A stretch of DNA of 64,000 bases from Alviniconcha marisindica. Its lineage: Eukaryota; Mollusca; Gastropoda; Provannidae. The position numbers and the translations under genes were made by a program. Positions 11,368 to 63,380 of the stretch are shown piece by piece. The first letter of the stretch is position 1. Each line of letters starts with the position of its first letter. The DNA lies in assembly GCA_018857735.1 (NCBI GenBank), contig JABMCL010002071.1, positions 207,501 to 271,500 on the forward strand, in the 5' to 3' direction. The notes beneath the pieces are model-generated. The model searched no databases, was not told where the DNA came from, and saw nothing but the letters and a program-made list of their open reading frames with translations.

Positions 11368-14300
11368 GTATGTATTGTGAGATATACTAGAGTAGTAGAT
11401 GTACAGTCTGTTTTAGTGTTTGCATTTCTAAATACTGTGTAAATGTAATCGTCTTGAAATGATGCTTTGACTGGACATTAAATAAACTTCAGTTACTAAC
11501 TGTAAATGTAATAGCATTAACAGTTTATGTGCGATGTGTCTCTGTATGTGTGTAGTGTACTTTTGTTTTCATTTTGCTTAAACTAGTTAAACTTTAAAGC
11601 CAATAAAGGAATTATGTTGCAAGCATCCTCCCCTCCCCCACATCAACTGTCCCAGTCATAAATGGATTTTTTTCTTCCCATAGTTTAGTGGTCTGTTTTT
11701 CTGATTTGTTCTCAGTTCTGATGTAATTGTATTTATTAATTTTGCTGTTCAAAAGAAAGAAAAAAGGTGTTTGCATACTTTGGTTTTTAATCTCCCATCA
11801 GTGGCAGGGGTCACCTCAGGATGTGTGTGTGTGTGTAGCTGTTCATGATTATGACTGAAGACATGAAGACTTAAACGTAGGAGAGAGTATCATCTATAGA
11901 AAAGAAGAGAGAGAAAAAAGTGGGTGGGTAGGGGCAGATATTTAGAGTCACCTTGTCATCTGTGTGTCCATGTGTGGGTCTGGATTATGTTTTCAGTTTG
12001 AACTGCTGAAGCATTTGTGATTAATTTGAGTATGATAATTGATCCTGACATACGGTGTCATTTCATGAGCCATGCATCACCATCCCAACCTGCCAGTTCT
12101 TGAAGCCCATGCTTCTTTCTCAGAAGGGGAAACATGCTGACACTGCTTCATGCATACTGAGATTTGACTGGGCTGAATCATTCTGGATGCCCACAGACTT
12201 AGTAAAATTTCTGGTTCATTCAATCTATTGACTGAGAAAGAAGCTGCGGCACCTGGCTGGCCGTTTTTGTTTGGGTTTTTCTATAGCCAAAGTTCTTTAG
12301 TTTTTGTTGTGAACAAGTTGCGGTATCATGATATGCACTCAGAAGAAACCATCGGTAATGGACGAGACACTGATTATCTTTTCTACGTTAGGAGCTGTTA
12401 GTAGGAAGCAACACGAAATAAATATCATTTGTATGTAAGAACTAGCCACCTTCTTCTCATGAAAACTGTTTTTATTCAATCATGAATGGTTTCAAGGAAA
12501 TATTTGCTATCAGCTAACCCTTCTCTTAGCCATGTCACAAATGATGGCCATGAAAATGTCACGATTTTTACCAAAAAAGACTCACAGCACATGAAATAAT
12601 GATGCATTCACACAGTGTGGCATTTCCCTTATTTCTCCAAGTACGTAACATCAGAAATATAGTGGTAATTTATATTTCATCAGGAAAATGGCACCTTTTT
12701 GGTCCAGTTTTCAGGAGAATAACCCATATATAAAAAAAATGCTGTCAAAAATCTCCAGAAAATGGTAGTCGAAATGGGTCTTGGTACACCTGTCAGTGTT
12801 ACATTTAGAAATACGTACTGATGATGTATTCATGGCTAACCGGAAGATAAAAGTATTTAATTATGTTGTACTTGTAGACTGATTATATACCAATAAACAT
12901 TACTGTTATGACTAAATGTTTGTGTGAGTATCTGGCTTTGGTTTTTGATTTTGAGAGAATTGTTACTATATGTTAGGCATCACTTACACACTGGTTGTAA
13001 CGGACTCACAACTTTTGGGGAAGTCCTCCATAAATCCAAAACTAGATTTCAAACATCAGCTGATCAGGAGAGCTCAAAAGTTAACCTGTGCATCAGTGCA
13101 TTGATATTCACAATCAAAATTGTTAATAATTGCAACTGCAGTAGATTGTAGATGTCACAAATGAAACCCAAGTTACGTGCAGTTTTCAAAACCTGACATC
13201 CTGATGTAAATTCTCTCAGTCTCAACTAGTTCACTCAGCATATTGTGCACAAAGCATTATAGACACAAGCTGACAACATTTTCACAGGAAGTGAAGATTC
13301 ACCCACATGAAGCAGCAATGTGTGCATGGTGTCACTCTTGTGCATGGCTATTTGTATGTGTTACATTTTGCTTAACTGAATGACTGATTGAAAATCTCTG
13401 TCATCATTAGCTTTACATTATCTGAGCTAAAGGTGACTTTGAACGCATTTCTGAATGATTGTTGAACTGTATACTTATTTTGTTAATTAAGTTAGCTAAA
13501 GATACTGCGGGGAAGTGTTGAAGGTAAGTTATCCAAAAATGTCATTGCAGCAATAACATGCTCACCTGTGATGTTATTTTAATTAATAAGTTGGGCAGGA
13601 AATTAGTAAAATGCTGGACAATGTGTGCAGTTGTCTTGATTGATCTGAAAATGGAGAATTTGAATTATTGAAGGGATTACCCCAAAAATTTGCATGTTGT
13701 GTTTTGCCCTAATAAATAGCATTCTTTTCAACCATTTATGTGCTTGGATCTTGTTTTACAATGCTGGCAGTCATTCTTGTTTCAGTTTTTTCCAGTTATT
13801 ACGCAGAAAATATTTTTGGAGTACAGATAATGGATTGTTGTTCACACAACATTTTGAATTACATACATTGTCATGGTTTTCGTAGTCTTTTCTTTTCCTA
13901 AAAAGTAAAGTTTGTAGTCTGTGTAAATTACACTTTGGGTTTTACAGCATCACAGGAAAGATCATGTTTTAACTGTGAAATGCAGAGTGGTACATTTATA
14001 AGAATCGCAAACATAACCTGATAACATACCTAACGGTCCTGATTTGGTTTAATTAGAACTAATTTTCTAGGCCTACACAGTTCAAGTGGCATCAAAGTGT
14101 AATGCAAGTTCAACAACCTCTGACATAAAATCCACATTTCATCAAAATGATGTATTACTGTATGCCAGTGATTTCTTTTATTTTGTCTTAGATTCTATTC
14201 AGATTTTGCCTCTACTTGTACTACCAGTGATTCCAGAGGTCTGACACTGAATATTATTTTGAATTTTAGACACTATGACTAATTCCCATTATCAGAGAAT

Positions 14301-16318
14301 AACTTGTGCTGTTCAAAAGAGGAATAATACATGTTTTTAAGCTTTATGCCATTGTGTCATGTTTTAATTGTGTTTCTCACCTGCCATTCGCCTTCAGCAC
14401 ATTCTGCTGTGCTAGAACAAAAATCTTACCAGAGTGGTTCAGAGGCTAGCAAGCTAGCCCCTCCCATAATGTATGTTGTGCCATCTCTTCTGACCAGTTA
14501 CCAAAAGTAGTTTAGGGCTTTAATCTTTTGTAAATTATTACTCAGTATTAGTCCTGATATCAGTAAGTATATAATGCTGATAGTCTTCATATATGTAATG
14601 TCCAACTTTGTGGAGATAACTGCAAGACAGCGATAATATTAATTTTTGCAGTTTTGAACTGTAGAACTAGAAGGATTGTGATGGCAGAAACTAATACCAC
14701 ACTTTGTAAGTGGAGAGATATTCAGATTGAGGTTATAGAAAAGGGCCTGGATGGCTAGGCAGGTGAATTTTCTTGTTCTGACAACTTGTTCTTTGAATTT
14801 TCATTGTTTTTGTTTTCATTCGCCCATAACCGGCTGGATGTATGTGTGTGTGTGTTTCTGTAGCACAAAAACAGTGCAGTTGTTTTCTGTGTAATACCAG
14901 TTAGAAGTGAAGTCACTCACTCATGCTCATATTCATTATTTGAAAAAAGTAACTTTGCTCAGACTCATTTAACACAGGAAGATACATTGTATTATCTCAA
15001 GATATATTATATTATCTCAACATATGTAATATATGTGTGTATTTTCAGACATTGGCATTCATGTACATGTGTACTGTGCAGTGTGACAGAAACAGGATAG
15101 CAAGTGCTCAGCAGGGGAAACTGGGTTGTTTCCCTTTGAGTGCACAGACGGCCAGAAACAGTGTGATCAAATAGATGGTGAAATGATATTCAGCAGAACA
15201 TTTGTTCCCAGAATCCCTAAAATCTTGACAGCAAAAATTATTGTGTAACTGGAAATTTCAGATTTTTGTTCTTGTGTAAAAAATGGTAAAGGTCAGTGTT
15301 TGGCTGGCAGTGGGCCAGCCATCTATCTGGGTATAGCAAAAACTTTAACTGTGCAAGACTTCTGGATACTGTTCATGTGGTAAAACTTAAAGTCAGATTT
15401 TGCATGTTTATCACTCATTGAGATTTACTCATTCATAACTTTTTCAGTAACAAGGTTTTGCATTTCAAGGTCACAACAGCATCAGACAGTCAAAATTGTG
15501 AAAATTCCGAGTTTAGTATATATTTCTTTGGCCTCAGGTTTTGCTAGAAGTGCCATGAAATGACTTGGTCATTATTGCTTCAACAGAACTTTGAAGAAAT
15601 AGTACTACACCCCCCACCCCATTCCCACCCACAACACCATTTTCCCCATACCCCTACCCTGGGGACTCCAACAGGGTTGATGGCTCTTGCCTGGTGATGC
15701 AGCCATCTGAAACCCAGTGCAATTTCAGGATATTCCAGGGCTAATGTTAAACCGGTAATTTCTGGTATTTTACCGGTTAAGATCAGCATATACCAGAGAA
15801 AAATTGGCAGTCATTCAGACTGCAGGCTGTTATTTTATTTCACCTGTTCTCAGAAAACAAACAGCAACAACAAAAAAGCAGCAGAGAAAGAGAGTGTTTT
15901 GTATGTGTGTTCAAGACAGGGAAGTGAGCAGGGTGTTAATTTACTAGTAGTGGTATAGCTAGCTTTGTATTGACCAGTTACAGTGACTGGTTTTCATGAA
16001 CCACTTTCGCCACCTTACAGATGTCACACTGGTTTGAAAAATGTCTACAGTCTAGTGCAATCACTGTATTCACATTGGTCAGCTTTCACTGACAACCAGT
16101 GTGTGTTTAATATATGACTTTTTGTTTTTAATGGATTTTGTTGCAGGTAAGTAATTATCAAGATGTTCTTGGATTATCACTATAATAACAGGTTTATTTT
16201 TATTGCTTGCTTGATCTTTGACATTTACATGGATTTGGAAGAAGAAGAAAACTCCATGGCTGTGATAGCATGGTGCTGTGAATGTGAATCCTTGATTTAC
16301 AAAGGGTTTAAAACCACA

Positions 16319-16406
16319 GGTTACATAGTGGATATTATACCTTTAAACTTACTAAGTGGATCTAGGTTACAGAGTGGATATTATACCTTTAAACTTACTA
16401 AGTGGA
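16319..16406. repeat. Tandem duplication, 46-bp unit, two copies
   Basis: GGTTACATAGTGGATATTAT with the following 26 nt is repeated directly at 16365 with almost no change (ACATAG against ACAGAG), which suggests a recent duplication. Confidence 0.85.
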
Positions 16407-17830
16407 CTTGTAGACCCTGGTGGCTTATTCTAGTCTGAACAGGAAAGCTGTATGATAGCACACATTGGTAGTGCAGCTTTCAGGTGCCATGACAGTGACC
16501 CTGTGTAGTGTGCTGAGGGTAAACTGGGAGATAAGGGTGGGGTGGGGGTGGTGGTAGAAGTGCTGTTCCCTTTGTGGCACTTAATTGCCAGGCTTTACTG
16601 GAGAGTCTGTTTGCCAACAGCCCACACACCTTATCATGTTGATCTTCCAAGTGAGGATCTCTACAGGTTGGGGGACCCTTCACTTCTCTTCTAACCTGGG
16701 GATGAGACTGGGCTTGTTGGGGCAGCCATAGCTAGTACAAACTCCAACTCCAGATGTACATAGAACTACAAGTGACCAACACTGCCCCACCCCTCCTCAT
16801 TTTTTTTTTTGCTGTTGTTTTGGCACCCATTTTCTTACTGTTGGATCTTGACCCTATATTAATTCCCCCATTGTTTCAGTTAGAATAAAATTTGACTTTT
16901 AAGTATCTCATTTTGAATGTTTTTCTCCTCCTCTTGGAAAAATGTAAGCCTTGCAAAGCAAGCCAGGCATAGGTATGCTTAGATGAGTATTGCAGTTTAC
17001 TGTATGTGCATATAACTTACTAGTTACAAAAAATTAAGTGTTGGCTATTGTAGGTGACTAAATAAAATATATCTTCAAAGATTTGTTGATAATAAAATAA
17101 CATTCACAGAGTTGTACACTTTTATACCAGTTTTGGTGTGCTTTGGTGATTTTCAGTCATACATTAGACAATTTTTTGTGGTCCTACTTAATTTTTTTAA
17201 TGTAACAGTAGTTAACACCCCATTTAATGTTGGTGTTCAGTTAGATTTAGTTCAGTTCAAGGATAACCCTGAAACTGCATGGTAATGCCTTTATCGGGTT
17301 CTGTGTTTACATATCTCATACTTGATGGCTGTGGACTGTTTTTAAGGTCGCACTCACAGTGATGAGACTTACTAAAAATGAAGAATACTGTATTTTTCCG
17401 TTTTGAATGTAAGTTTTATTCTTGTTCAATTTGATTAACCAGTGGATAGGAAATGATCATGTGGAAGATATGATGCTATTGATGAAGAAAAAGAAGAAGA
17501 AAGGGAAAATAGAGAAGAAGAAGGAAAAATATTCACGTAAAAGTGAGTAAAAAAACAACAACCCACTCCAAACCAGATAGTGTTGCTCTCTTTTATGACC
17601 AGATATATTGTTTCCTGCAAGATTGCTTACTGGGTAAATGAGCAAAATTACATTTATGGTGGTGGCAGAATAGGGTGTGGCAGAGCTGACTGGTTTCATG
17701 TTTCCCATCAGCCTTTTGAAAATAACATTTCACTTTTTAAAATAATAGTGTAATGATGAGAAAACGAATACCGTCATGTAAAGACATCCATCTGTTATTC
17801 TACGCGAGCAACATCACTTGCTTATTGGAA

Positions 17831-17914
17831 CAGTAAACTGTTTCTGAACAGTTTGACTTTGAGGGTTTGTTTACACAAACCCTCAAAGTCAAACTGTTCA
17901 AAAACAGTTTACTG
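17831..17914. repeat. Near-perfect 39-bp hairpin with 6-nt loop
   Basis: Arms 17831-17869 and 17876-17914 are inverse complements with a single mismatch, at a position that would be a G-U pair in plus-strand RNA. The loop is TTTACA. Arm ends read CAGTAAACTG and CAGTTTACTG. No flanking duplication is obvious. Confidence 0.9.
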
Positions 17915-20298
17915 GGTTGCCCATTGTTTGCTAAAAGGTATCTTTTTTGGGGAAATATTTATATATTAATGATGTAAAGCCTTGATCTTCAAGTTTAAAC
18001 TTGTTCAGGGCCCATGGTGAAGCAGTGATGTCACTAACTTGACAGAAGGGAATAAAGAGTGACATTACCACTGGCTGTACATGTAAATTTGAAAAGACTT
18101 AATTAGTTAAGCTACATTGCATGGTTTAGATGGAGAATACAGGATCTTTTTCTACCTTTTCTATCTGTGCAAATCTTTCTACTAACGTTTCTTGACTACT
18201 TAGACGGTTAGAGCCTATTTTCCATTGCTAATATTGTGTGATCTACATGATCTAGTCACCCTCAGAGACCAGGCTTGGTGGGATGTTGGTACTGAAGAGT
18301 GGTCTCCCTGAACAAAGGGGTTGCCCATCACATTAGAATGAGGTGAATATTAAAGAGTTCATGAACGGATGCAGAAGAAACCCAACTGAACTGTACAAGT
18401 TGTACCAGATTGCTGGTCGTTTTGTAATTGATGTAAATTACTAAATTTTGTACTGGTTGGTAGAACTGTACACACTTTGGTAAGGTCATATATGTCTTGC
18501 AGTTTAGCATTATCATGACATGCATTATTATTTAAACTAAGTGTCGATAATACTAGATTTGGCTTGGAGATGAGGAATACGAGATCATGTTTCATTCTAA
18601 ACAAGGTACCTGCAGCTTTTATTTACAACACTTTACCTGCTCAGCTGGACCGATATTCTACAGTATCAGAGCAAAAGATGGCTTCCTATGCATGAGTTAC
18701 TCTGTTTCAAGATTGAAAAGGAAACAATTTTGCAGAATGGTTTGGATTTTTGACATTATTTTATCAAGAGTTAATAGCAGAGTAAAAATTGTTGGTCATA
18801 TTTTGTTCCCCACCTTGTTCTCAGTCGTTCAAGGGTTTCAGTCAGTTGCATGTGCTTGGAAAGATAGTAATTGGTTGCTTTGTGTTTGTGTGGAGAAATA
18901 CCTAATGGGCTTTTAGCATTTTGTCAGCCACTAGGTCACAGGGAGACAGTAGTAGACTTTTGAAAAATATTTGCCCATGGTTTGGCCGCAGTTCGGGGGG
19001 GATGATGATTACTCCAATTTTTCCTTAATTTTTTCCTCCTCCTTTTCTTTTTTTCTTCATTTTTTTTTTCTTTTCATTTCTTCTTTGTGTTGTTGTTGAG
19101 TGATAGACATGTAAGTGATAATTGTGTGCAACACATGTTACTGTCATGTGATGTGTTTCTAGCTGGGCGATGGCTGCCGTGCTTTCGATCAATAATGCTA
19201 CAAGCGCAGGCGCTAATGTATGAACGCATGTACTTCGCTTGGCATTCACGGGAAACTATGTCAGGTACAGAGATGTATATTTTATTGTTGCACTGTCTAC
19301 AGTCAGTGCGTGGAAATTATGTGGATTCAGTATCCGTGTTTCACCCCCTCCGCCATTTCTCGGTTACCCCAAGCCACCTCGGGCGTCCTCTTCTCTGTGT
19401 GTGTGTGTGTGTGGGGGGGGGGGGCCCAGGTAATGTTGTGGCAGGTATTTAAAAATGTATCAGTTTACACTTGGCGAGATCACTTTTAATAAAATCTGTT
19501 TCGATTCGAAATACTTGCCCTGAAAGGGTTGGTTCTGTCGGCAGTGTTTGCTGCTTCATTTAGCGGCCATGTTTGAATGCTTTTCAGACATAAAGCAATG
19601 TGTGACTTGAACTGTGAATGAGACTTTCCCTCCCGATTTGATGACTAGTTTCGCATTAATATGACCTGCACGGTTGACTGAACATTAAATACCGAGAACC
19701 CCCCACATCCCTTTCGCATTGTATTGCTCCAGCGGCTCACCCTTGTCCCCAGCCTGTCTGTGTGATATCCTGCGATGATGATGTATTGTGTGACAATGCT
19801 TTGTGGTCTTTGTGCCAGGCATCATTCATTGCCGTGTCACCAGTGCCCACATTTGCTCTCAAGAGACCGCTTCCATCCCTTGCTCTTCCATTGTCAGTCT
19901 TCGGGAAGCCATCGCACAAATTATCCCTCCACGGTCTTGTACCTTGTCGCTGGCTGTAGATGATTCATTAACCGTCTGCTTATTGGTTTGCTGCACAGCG
20001 TTGCCATGGCTACGGCTAGAGTTTCCCATGGAAAAATCGTGTAGTGGGTAGGCGGCAGGTACATCAGAGGGGTGATTGTCTACCTAGCAACAGGTAAACA
20101 CCTAGCTGGACATTTCGCACCATCTCCTCCACCCAAATGCCAGAACGAGCAGAATTAATGGCAATGAACGAGGAATTGATTTCCATACAAATAGAAAAGG
20201 GGATTGGAGTAGGCATTGTGTTGATCGGAAAAAGAACGGATTGTTTTTACTCCAAGAATGACCGTGCATCTCAGGTGTTGCGGGTGCAGGATTTTGTT

Positions 20299-20301
<3 letters not shown>

Positions 20302-20361
<60 letters not shown>
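20302..20361. repeat. (GT)n microsatellite
   Basis: About 30 uninterrupted GT units. A similar pure GT run of about 33 units is at 21351-21417. Confidence 0.97.
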
Positions 20362-20364
<3 letters not shown>

Positions 20365-21347
20365 AAGGGCCCAAACATTAGGAAAGAGGAAATGAAAGAA
20401 ACAGTACACATCCATGATTCAGTTGTCTTAGTCCAGCGATATAGTGCTTAAGTGTTTGTGAATGCGCAACCATGGAAATAAGGCCGGGATGAATAAACCC
20501 TTTTTGGGGTTGTCTACTTTTTAGCAAATAAATAGCGTGAGGATGAACTACACAAAGAAGATGGTCAGTTAAAGTCAGAGCGCTGTGCTTCTTTTCCCTC
20601 ATTTTTTTTTTAGGTAGAGAAACTCGACACTCGCCGGAGATTATAGTATTTCGTTCGGTGTATAAATTATAGATTATCATAGTGCCACATTCAGCGGAAT
20701 AGACTCAGCTGGGGCGACAATGTATAGGCTGTGAGCAAACCGGTGCATTATTAATAACTTATCTTTTGTGCGTTGTTTGTATCCCTCCATTTGCACGCCT
20801 ATCTTATGATGAAATATTGAGGTAGCGTGGAGGAATCCATAACTGCCAATGACAAGGGGTGGGGGGTGCGAGGGAAGAAGGAGGGGTTGGGGCTTCACAA
20901 ATGGGATTGGAGTCCCCAGGGTGCGTCCCAATGATGGGTGTTACTGGCCAGGCTGCCCGAGTTGTACAGTGCCTGCCGCTGTGCACACCGTAATGTAGTC
21001 CGTGCACGTCCAACACCGACATTGTTCTCTTCCTCCCTTGTTCCCCGTTGGAAATCTAATAATTCATTCCCCTCCCAACCAGCCACTTTTTTGGTGATGT
21101 CTCTTAATGTTGCTTTAAAAAAAAGAAAAAGGAAAGAAATCATTAGAACGTTTTGGGTTATTAATTACATTGCTTCATTGTATACAGCTCTCATTCATAG
21201 TCATGGTTTCTAGATATGTTATATTAGTGTTGGTGTTGATCGCTTTTATATAGAGCTATTCTCTGCTCTCGAGCAGACTCGATTCCATCTTGTTGCATGT
21301 GATTCTAAACGAGTGACCGTCGCTTCTTCTTTTTCTTTTTTTCTTTC

Positions 21348-21350
<3 letters not shown>

Positions 21351-21417
<67 letters not shown>
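21351..21417. repeat. (GT)n microsatellite
   Basis: About 33 uninterrupted GT units preceded by a TTC-rich tract. Confidence 0.97.
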
Positions 21418-21418
<1 letters not shown>

Positions 21419-23345
21419 ATAGTGCGTTTTAAATATCCACCCAAGTGGAGTACTTACAGCGCTGTTTGGTTGTTACGTGGCTGGTGCCGCGTGAAACTGC
21501 TGCCGTCTCGGCACGTTCTGTGTACACCATACAACCATATATGAAATATGTATCTGAAAATGTATTTAATGCATTTTTGTAAAAACGTATCCTTTATGCA
21601 CTTTAGTATTTACTGTGCAACGGTATGTCTATGTAGCCAGCTTGCCATCAGGGCAACAGCCAAACCTCAACAGTGCAGTTCTGTGTGGCACTATGAATGT
21701 GATTGTTTTGTTAGACTGTGTATGAGGTTAGTACTTGTGGAGTTTTGCTCGGTCACACCACATCAGTGAAAAGTGCCAAGAAGAGAATAAAAGTGCTACC
21801 GTCGTTGAGGAAAAAAATCAAACCGAAGGATATTTTCGGCGGAACACTTCTTCAGCAAACATAATTAATTTTGTAAACACAACCAAGAACGGATTCCAGC
21901 AACAGGACGGTGAATAAAGAATCGTTATTTGAGGGTCAAAAAACGAAAGAAAGGTAAAACGAGAGACAAAAACGAAAAGTTGTGTTTGTCAGAAGGTTCG
22001 TCTCCAGTCAAGCTCGGTAATGCACTGGTATTTTTGTTATACAGGCAGGTTGTTTTTCCTCCGCGAGTCCTTAATGTTTTCAATGCTTCTTTAAAAAAAA
22101 TCAAAAAATCTATATATATTAGCTCGAGTCCTTGAAACTTGATAATTTCGTTGTTGCTTTCGTCAGCTTGTTAGCGTTCCAATGTTGGATGAGAAGGTAG
22201 CGAGTGCGGCCGTTTGCTCGCATAAGGAACCGTCGCACGTTCAAGTGCAGTGTTACTCGCCACTCCGGCAGCAGTACTCCGACTTCGGGGTATTCAGTAA
22301 TGGAGTTTATTATGTCATTAAAATTACTGTAGCTGAAAGTAACCCTCACATGGGACTCCTAACGCAAGAAGCATTTTGTTTTTAGCTCCCAGCGTTTTGG
22401 TCAGAGACAATATCAGCAATGACAATGTTTATGGCCGCTCATCGGAGCCGATTCTGTAATGATGACAACTCCATTAGGCTTTACACATTTACTCCAGTGT
22501 TGGTAACACCAACCATTAATTTGTGCAAGGTTCCAAGGAACGGAATAGCAAAACTTGAGGGAATGTAAAAATAATGGCGCTTGCGGATGGCCGTTAAGCG
22601 CTAGGGAATCGCAGGAAAAAAAAGAAAAATCCTTAAATGATGCTACCCACATTTGATGCCTCGTGACCGTTACCCACCGTTTGTACAACTGCAGGTTGAT
22701 TGACGCATTTACGGAAGATTGGGTGCCATTTGCTGGGTTCGGTGCCTCTCTTGACACTCTAATTGTCAGGAAGCCGTCTCTCAGTGAGTAGTTAGTGTGG
22801 CGGAGTGGAGAGTCGTAATTGTTTTACAAAATGTCACACGGTTTCGAAGAGTTGAATCTCTTCATGTATGCCATAATTGTGTGTGTGTGTGTGTGTGAAC
22901 TTAAAGAGACGAAACGGACGTTGGTTTCGGTTTTTCGACATGCTCAACTCGGTATGGCGGTGGCTTGCCTATAAACTATTAAACAAAGACCTTGCATACC
23001 GAACGGGTGATGTGAGTTGGTGATCAAAAGACCGTAACCCCAGTGAATGAGCATAGGTTGCCGCTAGGTCCTGCAAAATAATGCTTTGTTGTGTCCCAGA
23101 ATTTCCGTTGAGAAAGTTACGCCCATTGGAACTAGCTAAGCATAAGAAACACACGAGACGAGACTTGTAGGTTTTGGGAACAGCAGAGTAGGGCTTGCAC
23201 CACAAGTCCCATGTATTTCTTTTTGACCAGTTTTTGAGTTTCTTTCTCGTTCCCATCTCCACAGGTCAGAAGTATAGTTTTTCGTTCCGCGAAAGGACGT
23301 ATTGTTGCCGACCATGAAAAGCAAAGAATCACGTAAAGTGCTACT

Positions 23346-23450
23346 GTAAAACCTGTGTTGCGGTGAATATTGTTGAAGTCGGTACGCCTCAAAGCTAATG
23401 TAAAACCCGGGTTGCATTGAATAGTTGTGGAAGTCAATACGCCGCAAAGC
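23346..23450. repeat. Tandem duplication, 54-bp unit
   Basis: Two diverged units begin GTAAAACCTGTGTTGC at 23346 and GTAAAACCCGGGTTGC at 23400 and end CGCCTCAAAGC and CGCCGCAAAGC. Confidence 0.7.
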
Positions 23451-24499
23451 CGTGATTGTTTTGCGCTTGTCGGATGGCTACACATTTTAATTTAAAACAT
23501 TACTGGCATTGATCGTTCTTGCACAATAGCGTTATTACGAGTTGTGAAGAACTTTCAGGGAGGAAAACCTGTGTTGCCAGACGAGGTCAGCATTGAAGTT
23601 CAATTGTTGTTTTGTTTGGGTCCTGCTTCCAGTTCCGTGCCTGTTACGGAAACGTTCATGACGAGAAGAGCTGTTCGATGTCAGTTTTAAGGCGTAAATT
23701 CTGATTAGTGATGGTTCAGTAGCTTATATGTTTACACTGATACTTCTTGTCTCGGTTTCAAAAATACATCCAGCTTTATGCTTTCAGATTTTTGAGATGT
23801 GCGAGAGCGGTTTGCAAACTCGGGTTACTTGCTTGTTTAGTTTAACGCCAGGGTCCGAGCACTTGCGTGGTGCTGGCGTGCGCACTGGTCGCTGATGAAC
23901 GGAGTTAAAATGCTGCTACCCAATACGAGGGTGACGGGGATCGCATTCAGATCTGATATATACACATACATCTTACTGTTGGATCTGTAGACAGTTTTCC
24001 TGCAGTATAGACATTTTAACTGACGTACTTAGTATTCATGTGCGCAGGGTCGAAATGAGGCCGTCTCTTCACTGCTCTGTTTTGACTGTACACAGAGCCC
24101 ACGACGCGTTCTTGTTTCGCAAGTTCGTCCGGTTTTACGGGCAAGAGGGAAATGAGTAATTCTGTAGTGGAAGTGGAAATTTAACATGGTGAGTGGTCAC
24201 CCATTGTTGGGAAGCTTTCGGTCGTGTAAATGGCCTTCTGGCTTTGACATGTCGGTCTCCACACCCCGTCCCCTGTCCTTTTCACCCCACCCCTTTATAG
24301 GACTGCACCCCTTTCTTCTGAAGTACTGACCAGTCTGGGGTAGCGGTGAGGTGGCGAGTTTTCACCAAGGTTGAGCTTTTCGGTTTTACCTGCTCTCCCC
24401 ACCTTGTACTGTGGTTGTTTACCCAAGCCAGCAAATAAGCGACATATATACAGTCAGTCAATATTGACTTGCCTCAAGTCCTATTATACATGGGCAGGG

Positions 24500-25187
24500 C
24501 ACTGTCACTGGCGCCTGCCCCGGCCTAGCCTACACACTCCACTCGGCACTCTGCTCTCTGAACCAGCCGGCAACGCTGTACGCGAACGGCCAAGCCAGCC
24601 ACAACCACTGAACTCGTGCGCGGCTGGCGGGAGGGAAATTGCCGGAAGAGCTGTTATCTGCAAAAGCCTTGTCACTGGGGTCAGTGCTAGTGGCTTCCCC
24701 TTGTGTTGTTGCCTTGCCTGACCAGTTCTCGCTTCAATCCGTTCCGGTAGAGTCGGGACCGACCGTACACACTGACTGACACAGTGACAGTGAGTACAGA
24801 GTGAAAGGTTGGCAGGCCACATTCACTCCGCTCAAACCATTCTAAGCTGGTTTGATTTGCGCTGTCTCTTCCATGCGGATTCGATTCAGGCCGCGTGGGT
24901 AGACGGGGCCTTTGTCGCCTGCTGCTTTTCGTTCGAAGGACACGCGTGAAATTGTTATTAGCTGGACTCTCTTAATCCAACGACGCAAAGTGATCGTTGA
25001 ACAGTGAAGTAGGCATCACTTGATACTCGTACCTGGTGACACGGGTCTAGGATTAGGAAGCAGTCACCCACCCGTGACGGAACAGGAAGTGAAGTGAGAG
25101 ACAGAGAAAAGAAAAGAGTTCGATCGTAGCTCGGGACAGCTGGATGGCTGAGTGACAGCGGGGAAACCAGACCGGGTGCTTCACAGT
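24500..25187 (+). promoter_or_regulatory. PTBP1: CpG-rich putative promoter and 5' UTR of PTB first exon A
   Basis: This stretch is visibly CpG-rich and C/T-rich and leads directly into the ATG at 25188. No TATA box is evident. The exact start site cannot be set from sequence; the boundary is by eye. An ATG|GTGAGT at 24186-24194 just upstream could be a separate short start exon. Confidence 0.4.

Positions 25188-63380
<38,193 letters not shown>

Larger units (their letters stand above)
11368..18990. other. CpG-poor non-coding stretch, probably PTB intron
   Basis: Long AT-rich region without protein-like frames. It contains the 46-bp tandem duplication at 16319 and the hairpin at 17831. A strong donor-like AAG|GTAAGT lies at 13521-13529 but no coding frame leads into it. 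A small palindrome (AACCGGTAA and TTACCGGTT) lies at about 15750-15779. Confidence 0.55.
18991..24499. other. Start of CpG-rich domain, no gene seen
   Basis: CpG frequency rises near 19000-19200. Contains two GT microsatellites and a 54-bp tandem duplication. A weak candidate start (ATG at 22182, MLDEK then GTAGCG, phase 0) is noted. ATG|GTGAGT at 24186 is another. Confidence 0.5.

Noticed and set aside
13490..13529. Strong donor AAG|GTAAGT as a second microexon
   Set aside because: The frame that would end in phase 0 contains a stop (TAA at 13497) and no good acceptor allows a coding exon.
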